Assembly: GCF_003121585.1 (NCBI RefSeq)
Contig: NZ_QEOO01000034.1
Span: 1 to 64,000, forward strand
Reading direction: 5' to 3'
Length of the DNA stretch: 64,000 nt
From: Nocardioides speluncae
Lineage (GTDB): Bacteria; Actinomycetota; Actinomycetes; Propionibacteriales; Nocardioidaceae
Both the position numbers and the translations under genes were made by a program. The notes below the pieces were generated by a model, which saw only the letters and a list, made by a program, of their open reading frames with translations, did no database searches and was not told where the DNA came from. Below are positions 27,006 to 36,143 of this stretch, piece after piece. Numbering within the stretch: position 1 is the first letter of the stretch; every line of letters starts with the position of its first letter.

Positions 27006-28495
27006 GACAGCCACCGGGTCGTGACGACCTTGCGGCGGGTGAAGAAGTCCACCCCGGACTCGGCCTGGATCGGGATGTCGCCGCACAGCGACGACTTCCA
27101 GCCGCTGAACGGGAACATGGCGGCAGGCGCGGCGACTCCGACGTTGACACCGATCATGCCGACCTCGACCTCGGCCCGGAACTTGCGGACCGCGGCGCCG
27201 GACTCGGTGAAGATCGTGGTGCCGTTGCCGTACTCACTGGCGTTGATGAGCGCGATCGCCTCGTCGAGGTCGGCGACCTCGATGACCGCGAGCACGGGCC
27301 CGAAGAGCTCCTCGGTTGCGATCGCCATGTCGGAGGTGACGTCCTCGACGATGGTCGGGGCGAGGAAGTAGCCGGCCTCGTCGACGTGCGGGTCCCGTCC
27401 GTCGACGGCGATCGTCGCGCCCTCCTCGGCCGCGTGCCCGATCGCTGTCGAGATTCGTTGCAGGGAGGCGGCCGAGATCACCGGGCCCAGGTCCGTATCG
27501 GGCTTCGCGGCGGCACCCAGATTGAGGGCGGCGGCGCGCTTCACCACCTCGGGTTTCACCCGCGCCCAGGCGTCACCGACCGCGACGATCACCGACCCCG
27601 CCATGCACCGCTGTCCGGCGAACCCGAACCCGCTCTGCACGATCTGGGTCGCGGTGCCGTCGATGACCGCGTCGGGCATGACGACCATGTGGTTCTTGGC
27701 TCCGCCCAGCGCCTGCACCCGCTTGCCGCGGCCGGCCGCGCGGGCGTAGATCGCCCGCGCTGCTGGCGCGGAGCTGACCGAGGAGATCGCGGCGACCTCC
27801 GGCGCGTCGATCAGCATGTTGACCACGTCTCGCCCGCCGTTGACCAGGTTCCACACACCCGGCGGCAGGCCGAGGCTGTCGATGATGTCGAACAGGACCT
27901 GGTTGGCCAGCGGGGTCTGCTCCGACGGCTTCCAGATCAGCGTGTTGCCGCAGACCAGGGCCGTGCTCTGTTGCGCCACCGAGGAGAACATCGGGAAGTT
28001 GAACGGCGAGATCATCGCGCACACGCCCACCGGCTGCCGCACCATCTCCGTGTCGACCGAGGTGGCCACCTGCTCGACGATGTGACCCCGCAACGTCATC
28101 GGCAGCGACAGCGCGTTGTCCAGGGCCGAGATCGACCGCAGCACCTCCGCCCGGGCGTCCGCGGTGGCCTTGCCCGCGTCCCGGGAGATCGCGGCGACGA
28201 TGTCGTCGATCCGGCGCTCCACCTCCATCCGGTAACGCAGGATGAACTCGGCCCGGGCTGTCGCCGGCGTCGCCCGCCAACCCGGCAGCGCCGAGGCGGC
28301 TGCCGCGACGGCTTCGTCGACCTCGGCCTGGGTCGAGTCGGGGACGACCGCCGCCATCCTCCCGCTGGAGGGGTCGACGACGTCGAAGAACGTCGTGGAG
28401 GTCGACTCCTTCCAGGCTCCGCCGACGTAGTTGGCCACCACCTGGACGCCTTCCTCGGACGTGGGGGTGGAAATCGTGCTGGCGTTCGCAGTCAT
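27002..28495 (-). CDS. mmsA: MmsA-type (methyl)malonate-semialdehyde dehydrogenase, CoA-acylating
   Basis: NAD-dependent aldehyde dehydrogenase of 497 residues. The catalytic segment FAGQRCMAGS, with CMA at the nucleophile, and the surrounding PVGVCAMISPFNFPMF are characteristic of MmsA, which converts malonate or methylmalonate semialdehyde to acetyl- or propionyl-CoA with loss of CO2. Its start overlaps the next gene by ATGA. If the assignment holds, the pathway releases a three- or four-carbon semialdehyde. Confidence 0.87.
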   Translation of the reverse strand: MTANASTISTPTSEEGVQVVANYVGGAWKESTSTTFFDVVDPSSGRMAAVVPDSTQAEVDEAVAAAASALPGWRATPATARAEFILRYRMEVERRIDDIVAAISRDAGKATADARAEVLRSISALDNALSLPMTLRGHIVEQVATSVDTEMVRQPVGVCAMISPFNFPMFSSVAQQSTALVCGNTLIWKPSEQTPLANQVLFDIIDSLGLPPGVWNLVNGGRDVVNMLIDAPEVAAISSVSSAPAARAIYARAAGRGKRVQALGGAKNHMVVMPDAVIDGTATQIVQSGFGFAGQRCMAGSVIVAVGDAWARVKPEVVKRAAALNLGAAAKPDTDLGPVISAASLQRISTAIGHAAEEGATIAVDGRDPHVDEAGYFLAPTIVEDVTSDMAIATEELFGPVLAVIEVADLDEAIALINASEYGNGTTIFTESGAAVRKFRAEVEVGMIGVNVGVAAPAAMFPFSGWKSSLCGDIPIQAESGVDFFTRRKVVTTRWLS

Positions 28496-29919
28496 GAATG
28501 TTCTCTTTCGGATCGATGTGTCGAGCGGGAAGGGCTGTGCCGGATCACTCGGGTCGCCGACGGGTGGTCGAACCATGGGGAGGGATCGCGCCGGTAGTCG
28601 TCGAGGTCCCCCGGGATGCTCACCCCGGGGATCGGCGGGGTCCACAGCGGAGCCAGGACCTCGTCGGGGTCGCCGTACTTCGCCGCACAGGCCCGGACCT
28701 CCGGGTCGTCGAAGACGGTGAGCCGGCCCTCGTCGCAGGTGCGAAACGTGGTGCCATCGGGCCTGGTCAGCTCGATGGTCGGGAAGAACTGATGGACATG
28801 GATGTGGCCGAACGGGAGGCCGCGCTCGGCCGCCCAGGTCTCCTGGTCGGAGGGGCCGCACGTGCCGAAGCCGAAGTGCAGGGCGCCGGCCCGCCAGCGT
28901 TCCCATTCGGTGCCGCCACTGGAGACCATGCGTGGCTGCGACGGGCGGGCGACCTTGGGGTTCGTGCCGAGCGCGGCCTCCCAGAGCCAGAGGATCCCCT
29001 TGTCCGGGAAGTCGGGATATTGGATGTCGCGGGTCTCTTCGACGAGCTCACGCAGGCCATCTCCGTACCCGCCCCCACCGTCGACCCGCTCGACGCGGCC
29101 ACTACGCACATGGAGCTCTACCTGTGGGTACGGCTTGGAGAAGTGGCCTGTGCTGCCGGCAACGATGCCCTCGGCGTCTGACTTGGGCGAGATCGGCGGG
29201 ATGGGGTGGTACATGTGGTGGTTGTGGATGGGGTCCTTGGAGAACCCGCCCTCGCCGGACCAGAACTCGGGCAGCAGGGTCCAGGTGATGTCGGTGCCCT
29301 CGGGATCGCTGACGTGGACCCGGGCTCCCTTGCCCTGCTCCCAGACCGGAGCCCAGGCCTTCTCGTTGATGAGCAGGTGCAGGTCGCGGGGGAAGACGAT
29401 GGCCTCGCTGAGGAAGATCTCCTTGCTGGTCCAGGGGTGTCCTTCCCACCGCCACGGGCCGAACGTGGTCGCGCGGCCTTGGACGAACAGGTCGTAGCCC
29501 CCGCTGAGGTAGCGCTGCGTCGCCCACGGGATGTCGTAGTGCCGGCGGAGGTCAGCGTCGGCGGCGAGCGTGATGGGCTCGCGGCGGATGGAAGAGCGGA
29601 TTTCGTCCTCGACCTCGATCGGTCGGTCGGGGCCGTTGTCGACCACAATGAGGTCGACCTTGGCCCCGCGCTCGCGGAAGGCCTCGACGATCGCGTCCCG
29701 AACGTCAGGGTCGTCGAGAGCCGTCGTGGCGAGCAGGACCCGGTCTCCGGGTTTGGTGCTGCCGAAGCCCATGAAGCCCGGCTGGAAGCCCTTCATCCCC
29801 ATGCTCTGCTCAAGAGGCCCGATGTCATCGGTGGAGTGGCAGGGGTCGACGAGGTTGAACTCGGGCTGGTCCATCAGCCAACGGGCGCGTTCGAGGAGGC
29901 GCTCGGAGACGTCGGTCAT
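28492..29919 (-). CDS. M29 aminopeptidase/NicX-like metalloprotein
   Basis: A 475-residue protein of uncertain role. Residues 50-95 (KPGDRVLLATT, then AFRERGAKVDLIVVD) match the N-terminal domain of M29 aminopeptidases. The C-terminal half shows WEAALGTNP (E314), ALHFGFGT (H348) and GHIHVHQFF (H372, H374, H376), where M29 proteins carry their metal ligands, though the usual final His-x-Asp is not seen. The pyridine-ring dioxygenase NicX (2,5-dihydroxypyridine 5,6-dioxygenase) belongs to the same superfamily. Given the neighbours, ring cleavage is a possible role; peptidase activity is less likely. Confidence 0.55.
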   Translation of the reverse strand: MTDVSERLLERARWLMDQPEFNLVDPCHSTDDIGPLEQSMGMKGFQPGFMGFGSTKPGDRVLLATTALDDPDVRDAIVEAFRERGAKVDLIVVDNGPDRPIEVEDEIRSSIRREPITLAADADLRRHYDIPWATQRYLSGGYDLFVQGRATTFGPWRWEGHPWTSKEIFLSEAIVFPRDLHLLINEKAWAPVWEQGKGARVHVSDPEGTDITWTLLPEFWSGEGGFSKDPIHNHHMYHPIPPISPKSDAEGIVAGSTGHFSKPYPQVELHVRSGRVERVDGGGGYGDGLRELVEETRDIQYPDFPDKGILWLWEAALGTNPKVARPSQPRMVSSGGTEWERWRAGALHFGFGTCGPSDQETWAAERGLPFGHIHVHQFFPTIELTRPDGTTFRTCDEGRLTVFDDPEVRACAAKYGDPDEVLAPLWTPPIPGVSIPGDLDDYRRDPSPWFDHPSATRVIRHSPSRSTHRSEREHS

Positions 29920-30449
29920 GCCTTCCCCTCCTCGTGATCGGTGGCCTCAAGGAGTCGGGCGCCGTCGAAGAGGCCCGGTGCCAGGTAGACCAGCGGCGGC
30001 ACTTCGGCCGATGTTGCGTTGTGCACCTGTCCGGTGAAGATCGTGTGGGTTGAGGCGTCGATCTTGAGCCGGAGCTCGACCTCGAGCCAGGCCGAGACCC
30101 CGTCCACCACCGGCGCCCCGTGCGGGCTCGGGGCCCAGTCCAGGCCGGCGAACTTGTCGTTGCCCGAGCTGGCGAACCGCTTCGCGACGCCGAGCTGGCG
30201 GTGGGACAGGATGTTGACCGCCGCCCACTCGGCGCCGTACAGGTGGGCGTGGGTCCGCGACGCCTTGTTGACGCAGAACAGCACGACGGGCGGGTCGAGC
30301 GACACACTCGAGAACGCGTTCACCGCCAACCCATGCGGGGTGCCGTCGACGGACGTGGTCACCACCATCACGCCGGTTGGGAACTGGGCGTGCACCCGCC
30401 GGACGCGGTCGCCGAGGGTCGAGCCGTCGGCGACGGAAGCGGAGGTCAT
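29916..30449 (-). CDS. Flavin reductase family protein
   Basis: FMN-binding split-barrel reductase of 177 residues that supplies reduced flavin to two-component monooxygenases (RutF/HpaC class). Typical segments are FPTGVMVVTTSVDGTPHGLAVNAF and SLDPPVVLFCVNKASRTH. It lies within 5 kb of two luciferase-like monooxygenases in the same operon and is their obvious electron donor. It overlaps both neighbours by ATGA. Confidence 0.92.
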   Translation of the reverse strand: MTSASVADGSTLGDRVRRVHAQFPTGVMVVTTSVDGTPHGLAVNAFSSVSLDPPVVLFCVNKASRTHAHLYGAEWAAVNILSHRQLGVAKRFASSGNDKFAGLDWAPSPHGAPVVDGVSAWLEVELRLKIDASTHTIFTGQVHNATSAEVPPLVYLAPGLFDGARLLEATDHEEGKA

Positions 30450-30844
30450 GACGCGCCTCCAGACGGTTTGACGGCGATGGCGTCGATCTCCACCCGGCAG
30501 TCGACGGCGAGTCCGACGTACACGGTGACCCGGGTCGGGTAGTCGCCGTCCCAGTGCTTCTTGTACTCCTCCGCGAACTCGGTGAAGTGGTTGCGGTCGG
30601 TGAGGTAGCAGGTGGTCTTGACGACATCGGCGAGCGAGAGCCCGACCGCCTGGAGCTTCTCGTCCATGCGCTCCAAGATGATGCGGGTCTCGTCCGCGAC
30701 CGAGATCGCCTTGCTGTCGCGGCGCAGCTCGCCGCGCCCCAGCGCCATCGACGGCACGAACACGAGGCTCTCCGTCTCGACGCCCTGCGAGAGGCCGTAC
30801 GGCCGGAGGTCGGGCAAGCCCTCGACGTGGATGTTCTTGCGCAT
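30446..30844 (-). CDS. RidA family protein
   Basis: YjgF/YER057c/UK114-type protein of 132 residues that hydrolyses enamine or imine intermediates. The family pattern is seen: LERMDEKLQAVGLSLADVVKTTCYLTD and PTRVTVYVGL with the Arg used to bind carboxylates, then VEIDAIAV. RutC in the pyrimidine pathway and 2-aminomuconate deaminases are relatives. Its presence suggests that a nitrogen-bearing, probably aminoacrylate-like, intermediate occurs. Confidence 0.92.
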   Translation of the reverse strand: MRKNIHVEGLPDLRPYGLSQGVETESLVFVPSMALGRGELRRDSKAISVADETRIILERMDEKLQAVGLSLADVVKTTCYLTDRNHFTEFAEEYKKHWDGDYPTRVTVYVGLAVDCRVEIDAIAVKPSGGAS

Positions 30845-30869
30845 GGCTGTGCTCCTTCGATTCGGGTTG

Positions 30870-32021
30870 TCAGTTGGCCTTGAACCGGGGGCTTACGTCG
30901 CGGCCGAAGAGCTCGAGCGAGCGCATGCTCGCGTCGTGCGTCGTCCCCACGCCGTGGGTCCAGAGGATGAAGTGGTCGACGTTGTGCTGCTCCTGCAGCC
31001 GGCGGACCTGCTCCTCGACCGCGTCGGGTGTTCCGACGAGCAGGTGGTCCCGGTCTCGGAGGAAGTCGAACCACGAGATCTGGTTCTCGTCGACCAGCTC
31101 CTCGTCGCGGTCGGCGAAGGCGGCCTTGCCCCGGATGCCGCCGATGTAGCGGCCGATCATCTCCACAAGAGGCTCGATCTCCGTCCGCGCCTCGTCCTCC
31201 GAATCTGCTACGAAGAGCAGGCGCAGGAGACCCACGCCCTCCCCCGTCTCTGCCTCGGTCTCGCCGAGCCGGCGACGCTCGTCGCGGTAGTGGACCAGCA
31301 GGTCGTCGAGCCGCTTGCCGCACGGCTGCCAGGTCTGAGGCTTCAGTCCCAGCTCGGCGGCGAGCGTCATGCCCTCGGTAGTCTCCGTCGGGGTGAACAG
31401 CGGTGGATGCGGCTGCTGCAGCGGATGGGGTACGACGGCCATCCCGACCCAGTCGCCGTCCTCGGACCGCCAAGCGGGGTTGCGGGGATACCAGGAGGCC
31501 GACAGGTCGCGGACCCCCTCGGGCGGGAACGAGAAGTGCTCCCCTTTCCAGGTGAGCGCGTCCGAGGTCCACGCGGCCTTGACCAGTTCGACGCTCTCGC
31601 GGAACAGGCTGATGCTTCGCTGGGCATTGCTGCGATCCGCCGCCGGGTTGAGGGTCATGATCTCGCGTGCCAGCAGCCCGCGACCGAGCGCGATGTCGAG
31701 GCGCCCGCCCGCGATGTGGTCGAGGATCGCAACGTCCTCAGCGAGGCGCAGCGGGTTCCACAGCGGGAGGCTGGCCGCCCCTGCGCAGATCCTGATCCGC
31801 TTGGTCACGGCCGCGAGTGCCGACCCCAGCATTAGCGGGTTCGGCGATACGTCGAACCCCTCGGCGTCGAAGTGGTGCTCGCTGACCAGGATCGCGTCGA
31901 AGCCGGCGCCTTCGGCGGCGACCGCCTGGGCTCGTGCCTCGTCCAGGAGCCGGGCGTACGGCGTGCTCAGCCCGTCGCGCCACAGCTGGGTCATGTAGTC
32001 GAACCGGACGGTACCTGTCAT
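30870..32021 (-). CDS. LLM class flavin-dependent monooxygenase (LuxA-like)
   Basis: Bacterial-luciferase-fold protein of 383 residues. Conserved features are AEGAGFDAILVSEHHFDAEGF near the N-terminus, ILDHIAGGRLDIALGRG, and the C-terminal GTPDAVEEQVRRLQ segment. It probably uses FMNH2 from the neighbouring flavin reductase for a Baeyer-Villiger-like, epoxidation or ring-opening step. The start at 32021 overlaps the aldehyde dehydrogenase stop by ATGA. Confidence 0.88.
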   Translation of the reverse strand: MTGTVRFDYMTQLWRDGLSTPYARLLDEARAQAVAAEGAGFDAILVSEHHFDAEGFDVSPNPLMLGSALAAVTKRIRICAGAASLPLWNPLRLAEDVAILDHIAGGRLDIALGRGLLAREIMTLNPAADRSNAQRSISLFRESVELVKAAWTSDALTWKGEHFSFPPEGVRDLSASWYPRNPAWRSEDGDWVGMAVVPHPLQQPHPPLFTPTETTEGMTLAAELGLKPQTWQPCGKRLDDLLVHYRDERRRLGETEAETGEGVGLLRLLFVADSEDEARTEIEPLVEMIGRYIGGIRGKAAFADRDEELVDENQISWFDFLRDRDHLLVGTPDAVEEQVRRLQEQHNVDHFILWTHGVGTTHDASMRSLELFGRDVSPRFKAN

Positions 32022-33535
32022 GGCGATGTCCTCTCCGTGGTCGCGGCCGCGACCGTCTTGGTCTGGGTGTAGAGCTCGACCGCGGCCATGCCGGTCTCAC
32101 GACCCCACCCGGACTGCTTGTAGCCGCCGAACGGCAGCGCGGGGTCGAAGAGGTTGTAGGTGTTGACCCACACGGATCCCGCCTGCAGCTCGCGGACCAG
32201 CCGCTGCGAGGCGGCGAGGTCGTTGGTCCACACGCCGGCGGCCAGCCCGTAGCTGGTGTCGTTGGCGAGGGCGATCACCTCATCGACGGTGTCGAACGGG
32301 GTCACGGTCACCACCGGACCGAAGACCTCTTCGCGGTTGATGGTCATCCGCGGCGTGGTGTCTGTCAGGACGGTGGGGGCGTAGTAGTAGCCGGCGCCCT
32401 CACCGGGCGCCCCGCCGCAGGCGAGCGTCGCGCCGTCCTCCAGCGCGCCGTCGACGTAGCGGGCGACGCGGCGGCGCTGCACCTCGGAAACCAGGGGGCC
32501 GGCGGTCGTGCGTGGGTCCAGGGGTGACCCGACGACGACCCGACCGGCTGCTGCGGACAGCCTCTCGACGAACTCGTCATGTGCTTGGTGCTGGACGAAC
32601 ATCCGGGAGGGAGCCGTGCAGGCCTGACCGCTGAGGGTGAAGATGTTCTCCGCCGCGGCGGACGCCGCCTCGTCCAGATCTGCGTCACCGAGCACGATGA
32701 AGGGCGACTTCCCGCCCAGCTCCAGCGACACCGGGGTGAGGTTGGCCGACGCGGCGACGACGATCGCCTTCCCGGTGACGGTCGAGCCGGTGAACGACAC
32801 CTTGTTCACCCGCGGGTCGCGCACCAGTGCGTCACCCGTCTCGGCGCCGAAGCCGGAGACCACGTTGACGACACCGGGAGGGATGCCCGCCTCCAGCAGC
32901 AGCTCACCGAGTCGCAGTGCGCTCAGGGGTGTCTGCTCCGCAGGCTTGAGCACCATGGTGTTGGCCGTGGCGAGGCCGAGCGCCACCTTCTCCACCGCCA
33001 TGCCGAATGGCAGGTTCCAGGGCACGATCTGGGCGACGACGCCGAGCGGCTCGCGGATCACCTGCGCCTGGAAGAGGTCGCCGCGGTGGTTCGCCGGAGC
33101 AACCGTCTGCCCGGTGATCCGGGCGGTGATCCCGGCGGCGTACTCCAGTGTGAGGACCGCTTCGGCGATCGACGCGCGGCCGTACTCGATCGGGACGCCA
33201 CCGTCGAGCGCGTCCAGCTGCGCCAGCTCTTCGGTGTGCCGGTCGATCAGCGAGGCCGCAGCCAGGATCAGCCTGCTTCGGGCGGCGCTCGACATCCATC
33301 GCCAGCCACCGTCGTCGAAGGTCGCCCGCGCCGCGGCGACGGCGCGTTGGACCAGTTCCGGTCCGGCGAGGGCCACCGACCCGATCCGTCGGCCGGTCGC
33401 GGGGTCTTCCACGTCGAGCGAGCGGTCGCTCCCGACCTGTTCGCCATCGATGATCATCGGCCGGGGCATCTTCAACCAGTCGATGACGTCGGGCTCGACC
33501 GAAACGAGTCGGTCCCCGGTCTGCAGTGCTGTCAC
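32018..33535 (-). CDS. NAD(P)-dependent aldehyde dehydrogenase
   Basis: Aldehyde dehydrogenase of 505 residues with VSLELGGKSPFIVL (general-base Glu), SGQACTAPSR (catalytic Cys) and FGPVVTVTPFD. It belongs to the broad class that oxidises aldehydes to acids without CoA. It lies between the first monooxygenase gene and the ferredoxin reductase gene, overlapping both. Likely oxidises an aldehyde formed by the GMC, P450 or monooxygenase enzymes. Confidence 0.9.
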   Translation of the reverse strand: MTALQTGDRLVSVEPDVIDWLKMPRPMIIDGEQVGSDRSLDVEDPATGRRIGSVALAGPELVQRAVAAARATFDDGGWRWMSSAARSRLILAAASLIDRHTEELAQLDALDGGVPIEYGRASIAEAVLTLEYAAGITARITGQTVAPANHRGDLFQAQVIREPLGVVAQIVPWNLPFGMAVEKVALGLATANTMVLKPAEQTPLSALRLGELLLEAGIPPGVVNVVSGFGAETGDALVRDPRVNKVSFTGSTVTGKAIVVAASANLTPVSLELGGKSPFIVLGDADLDEAASAAAENIFTLSGQACTAPSRMFVQHQAHDEFVERLSAAAGRVVVGSPLDPRTTAGPLVSEVQRRRVARYVDGALEDGATLACGGAPGEGAGYYYAPTVLTDTTPRMTINREEVFGPVVTVTPFDTVDEVIALANDTSYGLAAGVWTNDLAASQRLVRELQAGSVWVNTYNLFDPALPFGGYKQSGWGRETGMAAVELYTQTKTVAAATTERTSP

Positions 33536-34773
33536 GATGCTGCGCCTTCCTTGATCTTGGGCTGCTGAGCCTCCGAGTCGACGGCTTCGGTGAGCGACGC
33601 GCGCCCGGCGATGAGTCGCTTTTGACGGGCCACGAAGGCGGGGGCGGACCAGCCGAGTGCCCCGACGAGCCGGCCCTCGCGCCCGAGGAGCACACCGGCT
33701 CCGGGCTGGTGAAGGTCGACCTCAGCCGCTTCGTCGTATCCGTCGACCCAGCCGGCCATCTGCACCTTGACGCCGTACTGGTCCGACCAGAAGTAGGGGA
33801 TCTGGGCCATCGGCGCCGCTGACCCGGGGTCCTCGTTGAGCTCGGCAACCAGGTTCCGCGCGGCGCCCCGCGCATGCTCGACGGCGGTCATCCAGTGCTC
33901 GACGCGGATCGACCCGAAGAGCGGATGGACCCAGCGTGCGACGTCGCCGGCGGCGTAGATCCCTGGCGCGGCGCGCAGGAGTTCGTCACAAACGAGGCCG
34001 TCGGAGAGCTTGAGACCGCTGGTGGACAGCCAGTCGGTCGCGGGGAGGGCGCCGATGCCGACTACGGCGACGTCCGCGGCGAGTGACGTGCCGTCGTCGA
34101 GGTCGACGCTTCGCAGCCGATCGTCCACGACTCTCACGCCGGCGACGCCCACACCGCAGCGGACATCGACCCCGTGCGCGCGGTGCAGGTCGGTGAAGCG
34201 AGCACCGATGTCGGCGCCGAGAACCCGGGCGAGCGGCGCCGATGCGCTCTCGACCACGGTGACGTCGAGACCGAGCGATCGGGCCGAGCACGCGACCTCG
34301 AGGCCGATGAACCCAGCGCCGATTACCACGACGCTGCGGGCACCGACGAGATCGGTCCGGAGGGCGACCGCATCGTCGAGCGTGCGGAGGACGTGAATCC
34401 CCCTGCCTTCCGGAAGTCCGGGGAGCTGCCGGGCGACCGAGCCGGTCGCGACGACGATGCCGTCGAACGGCAGCTCCTCGCGCCGGTCGAGCTCGACGGT
34501 CCGGTGCTCGATGTCGAGCGCGGTCGCGCGGCGTCCGAGTCGCTGGACCACCGACGCCGAGGGGAGTGCCTTCGCGCTGGCGAGACCGATGTCGGCCACC
34601 TCGCTCGTTCCGCACAAGAGCTGCTTGCTGAGCGGCGGCCGGTCGTACGGCGCGTGCTCCTCGTCTCCCACGAGCACGACCTCGCCGTCGAAACCCGCGG
34701 ACCGCAGGCCTGTCGCAGCGGCGACGCCGGCAACCGACGCACCCACGACGACGACTCGACGAACCGATTCCAT
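33532..34773 (-). CDS. FAD-dependent ferredoxin reductase
   Basis: NAD(P)H oxidoreductase of 413 residues with two nucleotide-binding folds (VVVVGASVAGVAAATGLR at the N-terminus and VVVIGAGFIGLEVA near residue 145) and the AGDVARW segment of putidaredoxin-reductase-type proteins. It should pass electrons to the ferredoxin encoded two genes upstream and so to the P450. A 3-bp gap separates it from the second monooxygenase gene. Confidence 0.9.
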   Translation of the reverse strand: MESVRRVVVVGASVAGVAAATGLRSAGFDGEVVLVGDEEHAPYDRPPLSKQLLCGTSEVADIGLASAKALPSASVVQRLGRRATALDIEHRTVELDRREELPFDGIVVATGSVARQLPGLPEGRGIHVLRTLDDAVALRTDLVGARSVVVIGAGFIGLEVACSARSLGLDVTVVESASAPLARVLGADIGARFTDLHRAHGVDVRCGVGVAGVRVVDDRLRSVDLDDGTSLAADVAVVGIGALPATDWLSTSGLKLSDGLVCDELLRAAPGIYAAGDVARWVHPLFGSIRVEHWMTAVEHARGAARNLVAELNEDPGSAAPMAQIPYFWSDQYGVKVQMAGWVDGYDEAAEVDLHQPGAGVLLGREGRLVGALGWSAPAFVARQKRLIAGRASLTEAVDSEAQQPKIKEGAAS

Positions 34774-34776
34774 GGG

Positions 34777-35934
34777 TCAGGCTCCTCGGGCACCGGAGAT
34801 CGCCGGCGCGACGAACGGGTCACGCAGCCCGGCCTGCTCGAGCAGCGGCAGCACGTGGCTGACGAAGCGCTCCAGCTCGCTCTCCCAGTCGGCGATAAAG
34901 CTGATGGTGATGCCGTCGAGCCCCGCCTCGGACATCTCGATGATCTTCGCCGCGACCTGCTCCGGCGTCCCGACCGCCTGGGGGGTCTGCAGTCCTGCGA
35001 TCGCACCGTCGAGCGAGGCGAGGATCCGCTGGTTCGTCGCCTCGTCGTAGGTCTTGGAGTTCTGTGTGAACGACTGCGCCCATCTGAGACCCGCTTCGCG
35101 GTCGCCCTTCTCCTTGATGCAGTAGTCCCAGTACCGGCGCGCCTCCGCCTCGGTGTCCTGGCACAGCACCGTCAGACAGCCGAGCACCTTGATGCTGCGG
35201 CCGGCGTGGTCGAAGACCGCCTGCCGGATCTCCGCGACCTTCGCCCGGATGTCGTCGGTCCGCTCGGCCGTGGTGAAGCAGACGTCGGCGTGCTCGGCGA
35301 CGAAACGCTGTCCTCGTCCCGATGCGGCAGCATTGATGATCACCGGCCGCGGCCGCTGCAGGGGCTTGGGCTTCGAAAGGACGCCGCTTGCCTTGTAGAA
35401 CCTGCCGGTGACGTCGAACTCCTCGTCCTCGCGCCACATGCGCTCGACGAAGTCGAGCCATTCGTCGCACCGGTCGTACCGGGACTCGTGGTCGACCAGG
35501 GCGGGGCCGAACAGCGCCATCTCGCTCTGGTTCCAGCCGGCGACGAGGTTGAACCCGAAGCGGCCGCCCGAGATGTGGTCGATCGTGACGGCCTGCTTGG
35601 CCGCCAGGACGGGATGGATCGTGTCGACCTGCACGGTCGCGACGACCGTCGTCTGCGAGGTGACCGACGCGATGCCGGCGGCCCAGCTGAGGGTCTCGAA
35701 CCCGGTGCCGGCGTAGTCGCTGGCGCCGCCGTACCCCTTCCACCGCGCGCCGGGGATGACTGCCTCGAAGCCGGCGCGGTCGGCCATCTGCGCGAGCCGG
35801 ACCTGGTTGTCCCACGTCGGCACGATTCGCCCCTCGGCGGCGGTCATCGACAGGCCGCCGGTGTTGTTGAACGCGAACAACGCCAGCTTGAACCCGCCGT
35901 CCTTCAGCAGCGGTCGGGTCTCTCCCCCGGTCAT
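34777..35934 (-). CDS. LLM class monooxygenase, RutA/SfnG-like
   Basis: Luciferase-like monooxygenase of 385 residues. The segment FGFNLVAGWNQSEMALFG with RYDRCDEWLDFVERMW downstream is the pattern of the RutA (pyrimidine ring-opening) and SfnG/SsuD-like branch. The start at 35934 overlaps the ferredoxin stop by ATGA. With RidA and the flavin reductase it gives three of the activities found in the Rut pathway. It may open a heterocyclic ring; a sulfone or other substrate cannot be excluded. Confidence 0.87.
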   Translation of the reverse strand: MTGGETRPLLKDGGFKLALFAFNNTGGLSMTAAEGRIVPTWDNQVRLAQMADRAGFEAVIPGARWKGYGGASDYAGTGFETLSWAAGIASVTSQTTVVATVQVDTIHPVLAAKQAVTIDHISGGRFGFNLVAGWNQSEMALFGPALVDHESRYDRCDEWLDFVERMWREDEEFDVTGRFYKASGVLSKPKPLQRPRPVIINAAASGRGQRFVAEHADVCFTTAERTDDIRAKVAEIRQAVFDHAGRSIKVLGCLTVLCQDTEAEARRYWDYCIKEKGDREAGLRWAQSFTQNSKTYDEATNQRILASLDGAIAGLQTPQAVGTPEQVAAKIIEMSEAGLDGITISFIADWESELERFVSHVLPLLEQAGLRDPFVAPAISGARGA

Positions 35935-36143
35935 CGAGTGCTCTCCTGGCTCTCGCGCAGCCTGAGGACCGCGGTCGGGCACAGCCCGACGGCCTCGCGC
36001 ACGGCAGGGACCTGGTCGGGCGTGGGCTCGTCGACGAGCACGACCACCCGTCCGTCGTCGGGGCTCTGGTCGAAGACCTCGGGTGCCGCCATCACGCAGA
36101 GTCCGGCTCCGATGCAGGACTCGAGGTCGACGTCGATGCTCAT
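35931..36143 (-). CDS. [3Fe-4S] ferredoxin of the P450
   Basis: A 70-residue ferredoxin with C10-x5-C16 and C55-P. The position between the first two cysteines that would hold a fourth ligand is Ala13, so a 3Fe-4S cluster is expected, as in most actinobacterial P450 ferredoxins. It directly follows the P450 gene with a TGATG overlap and is its likely electron donor. Confidence 0.92.
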   Translation of the reverse strand: MSIDVDLESCIGAGLCVMAAPEVFDQSPDDGRVVVLVDEPTPDQVPAVREAVGLCPTAVLRLRESQESTR

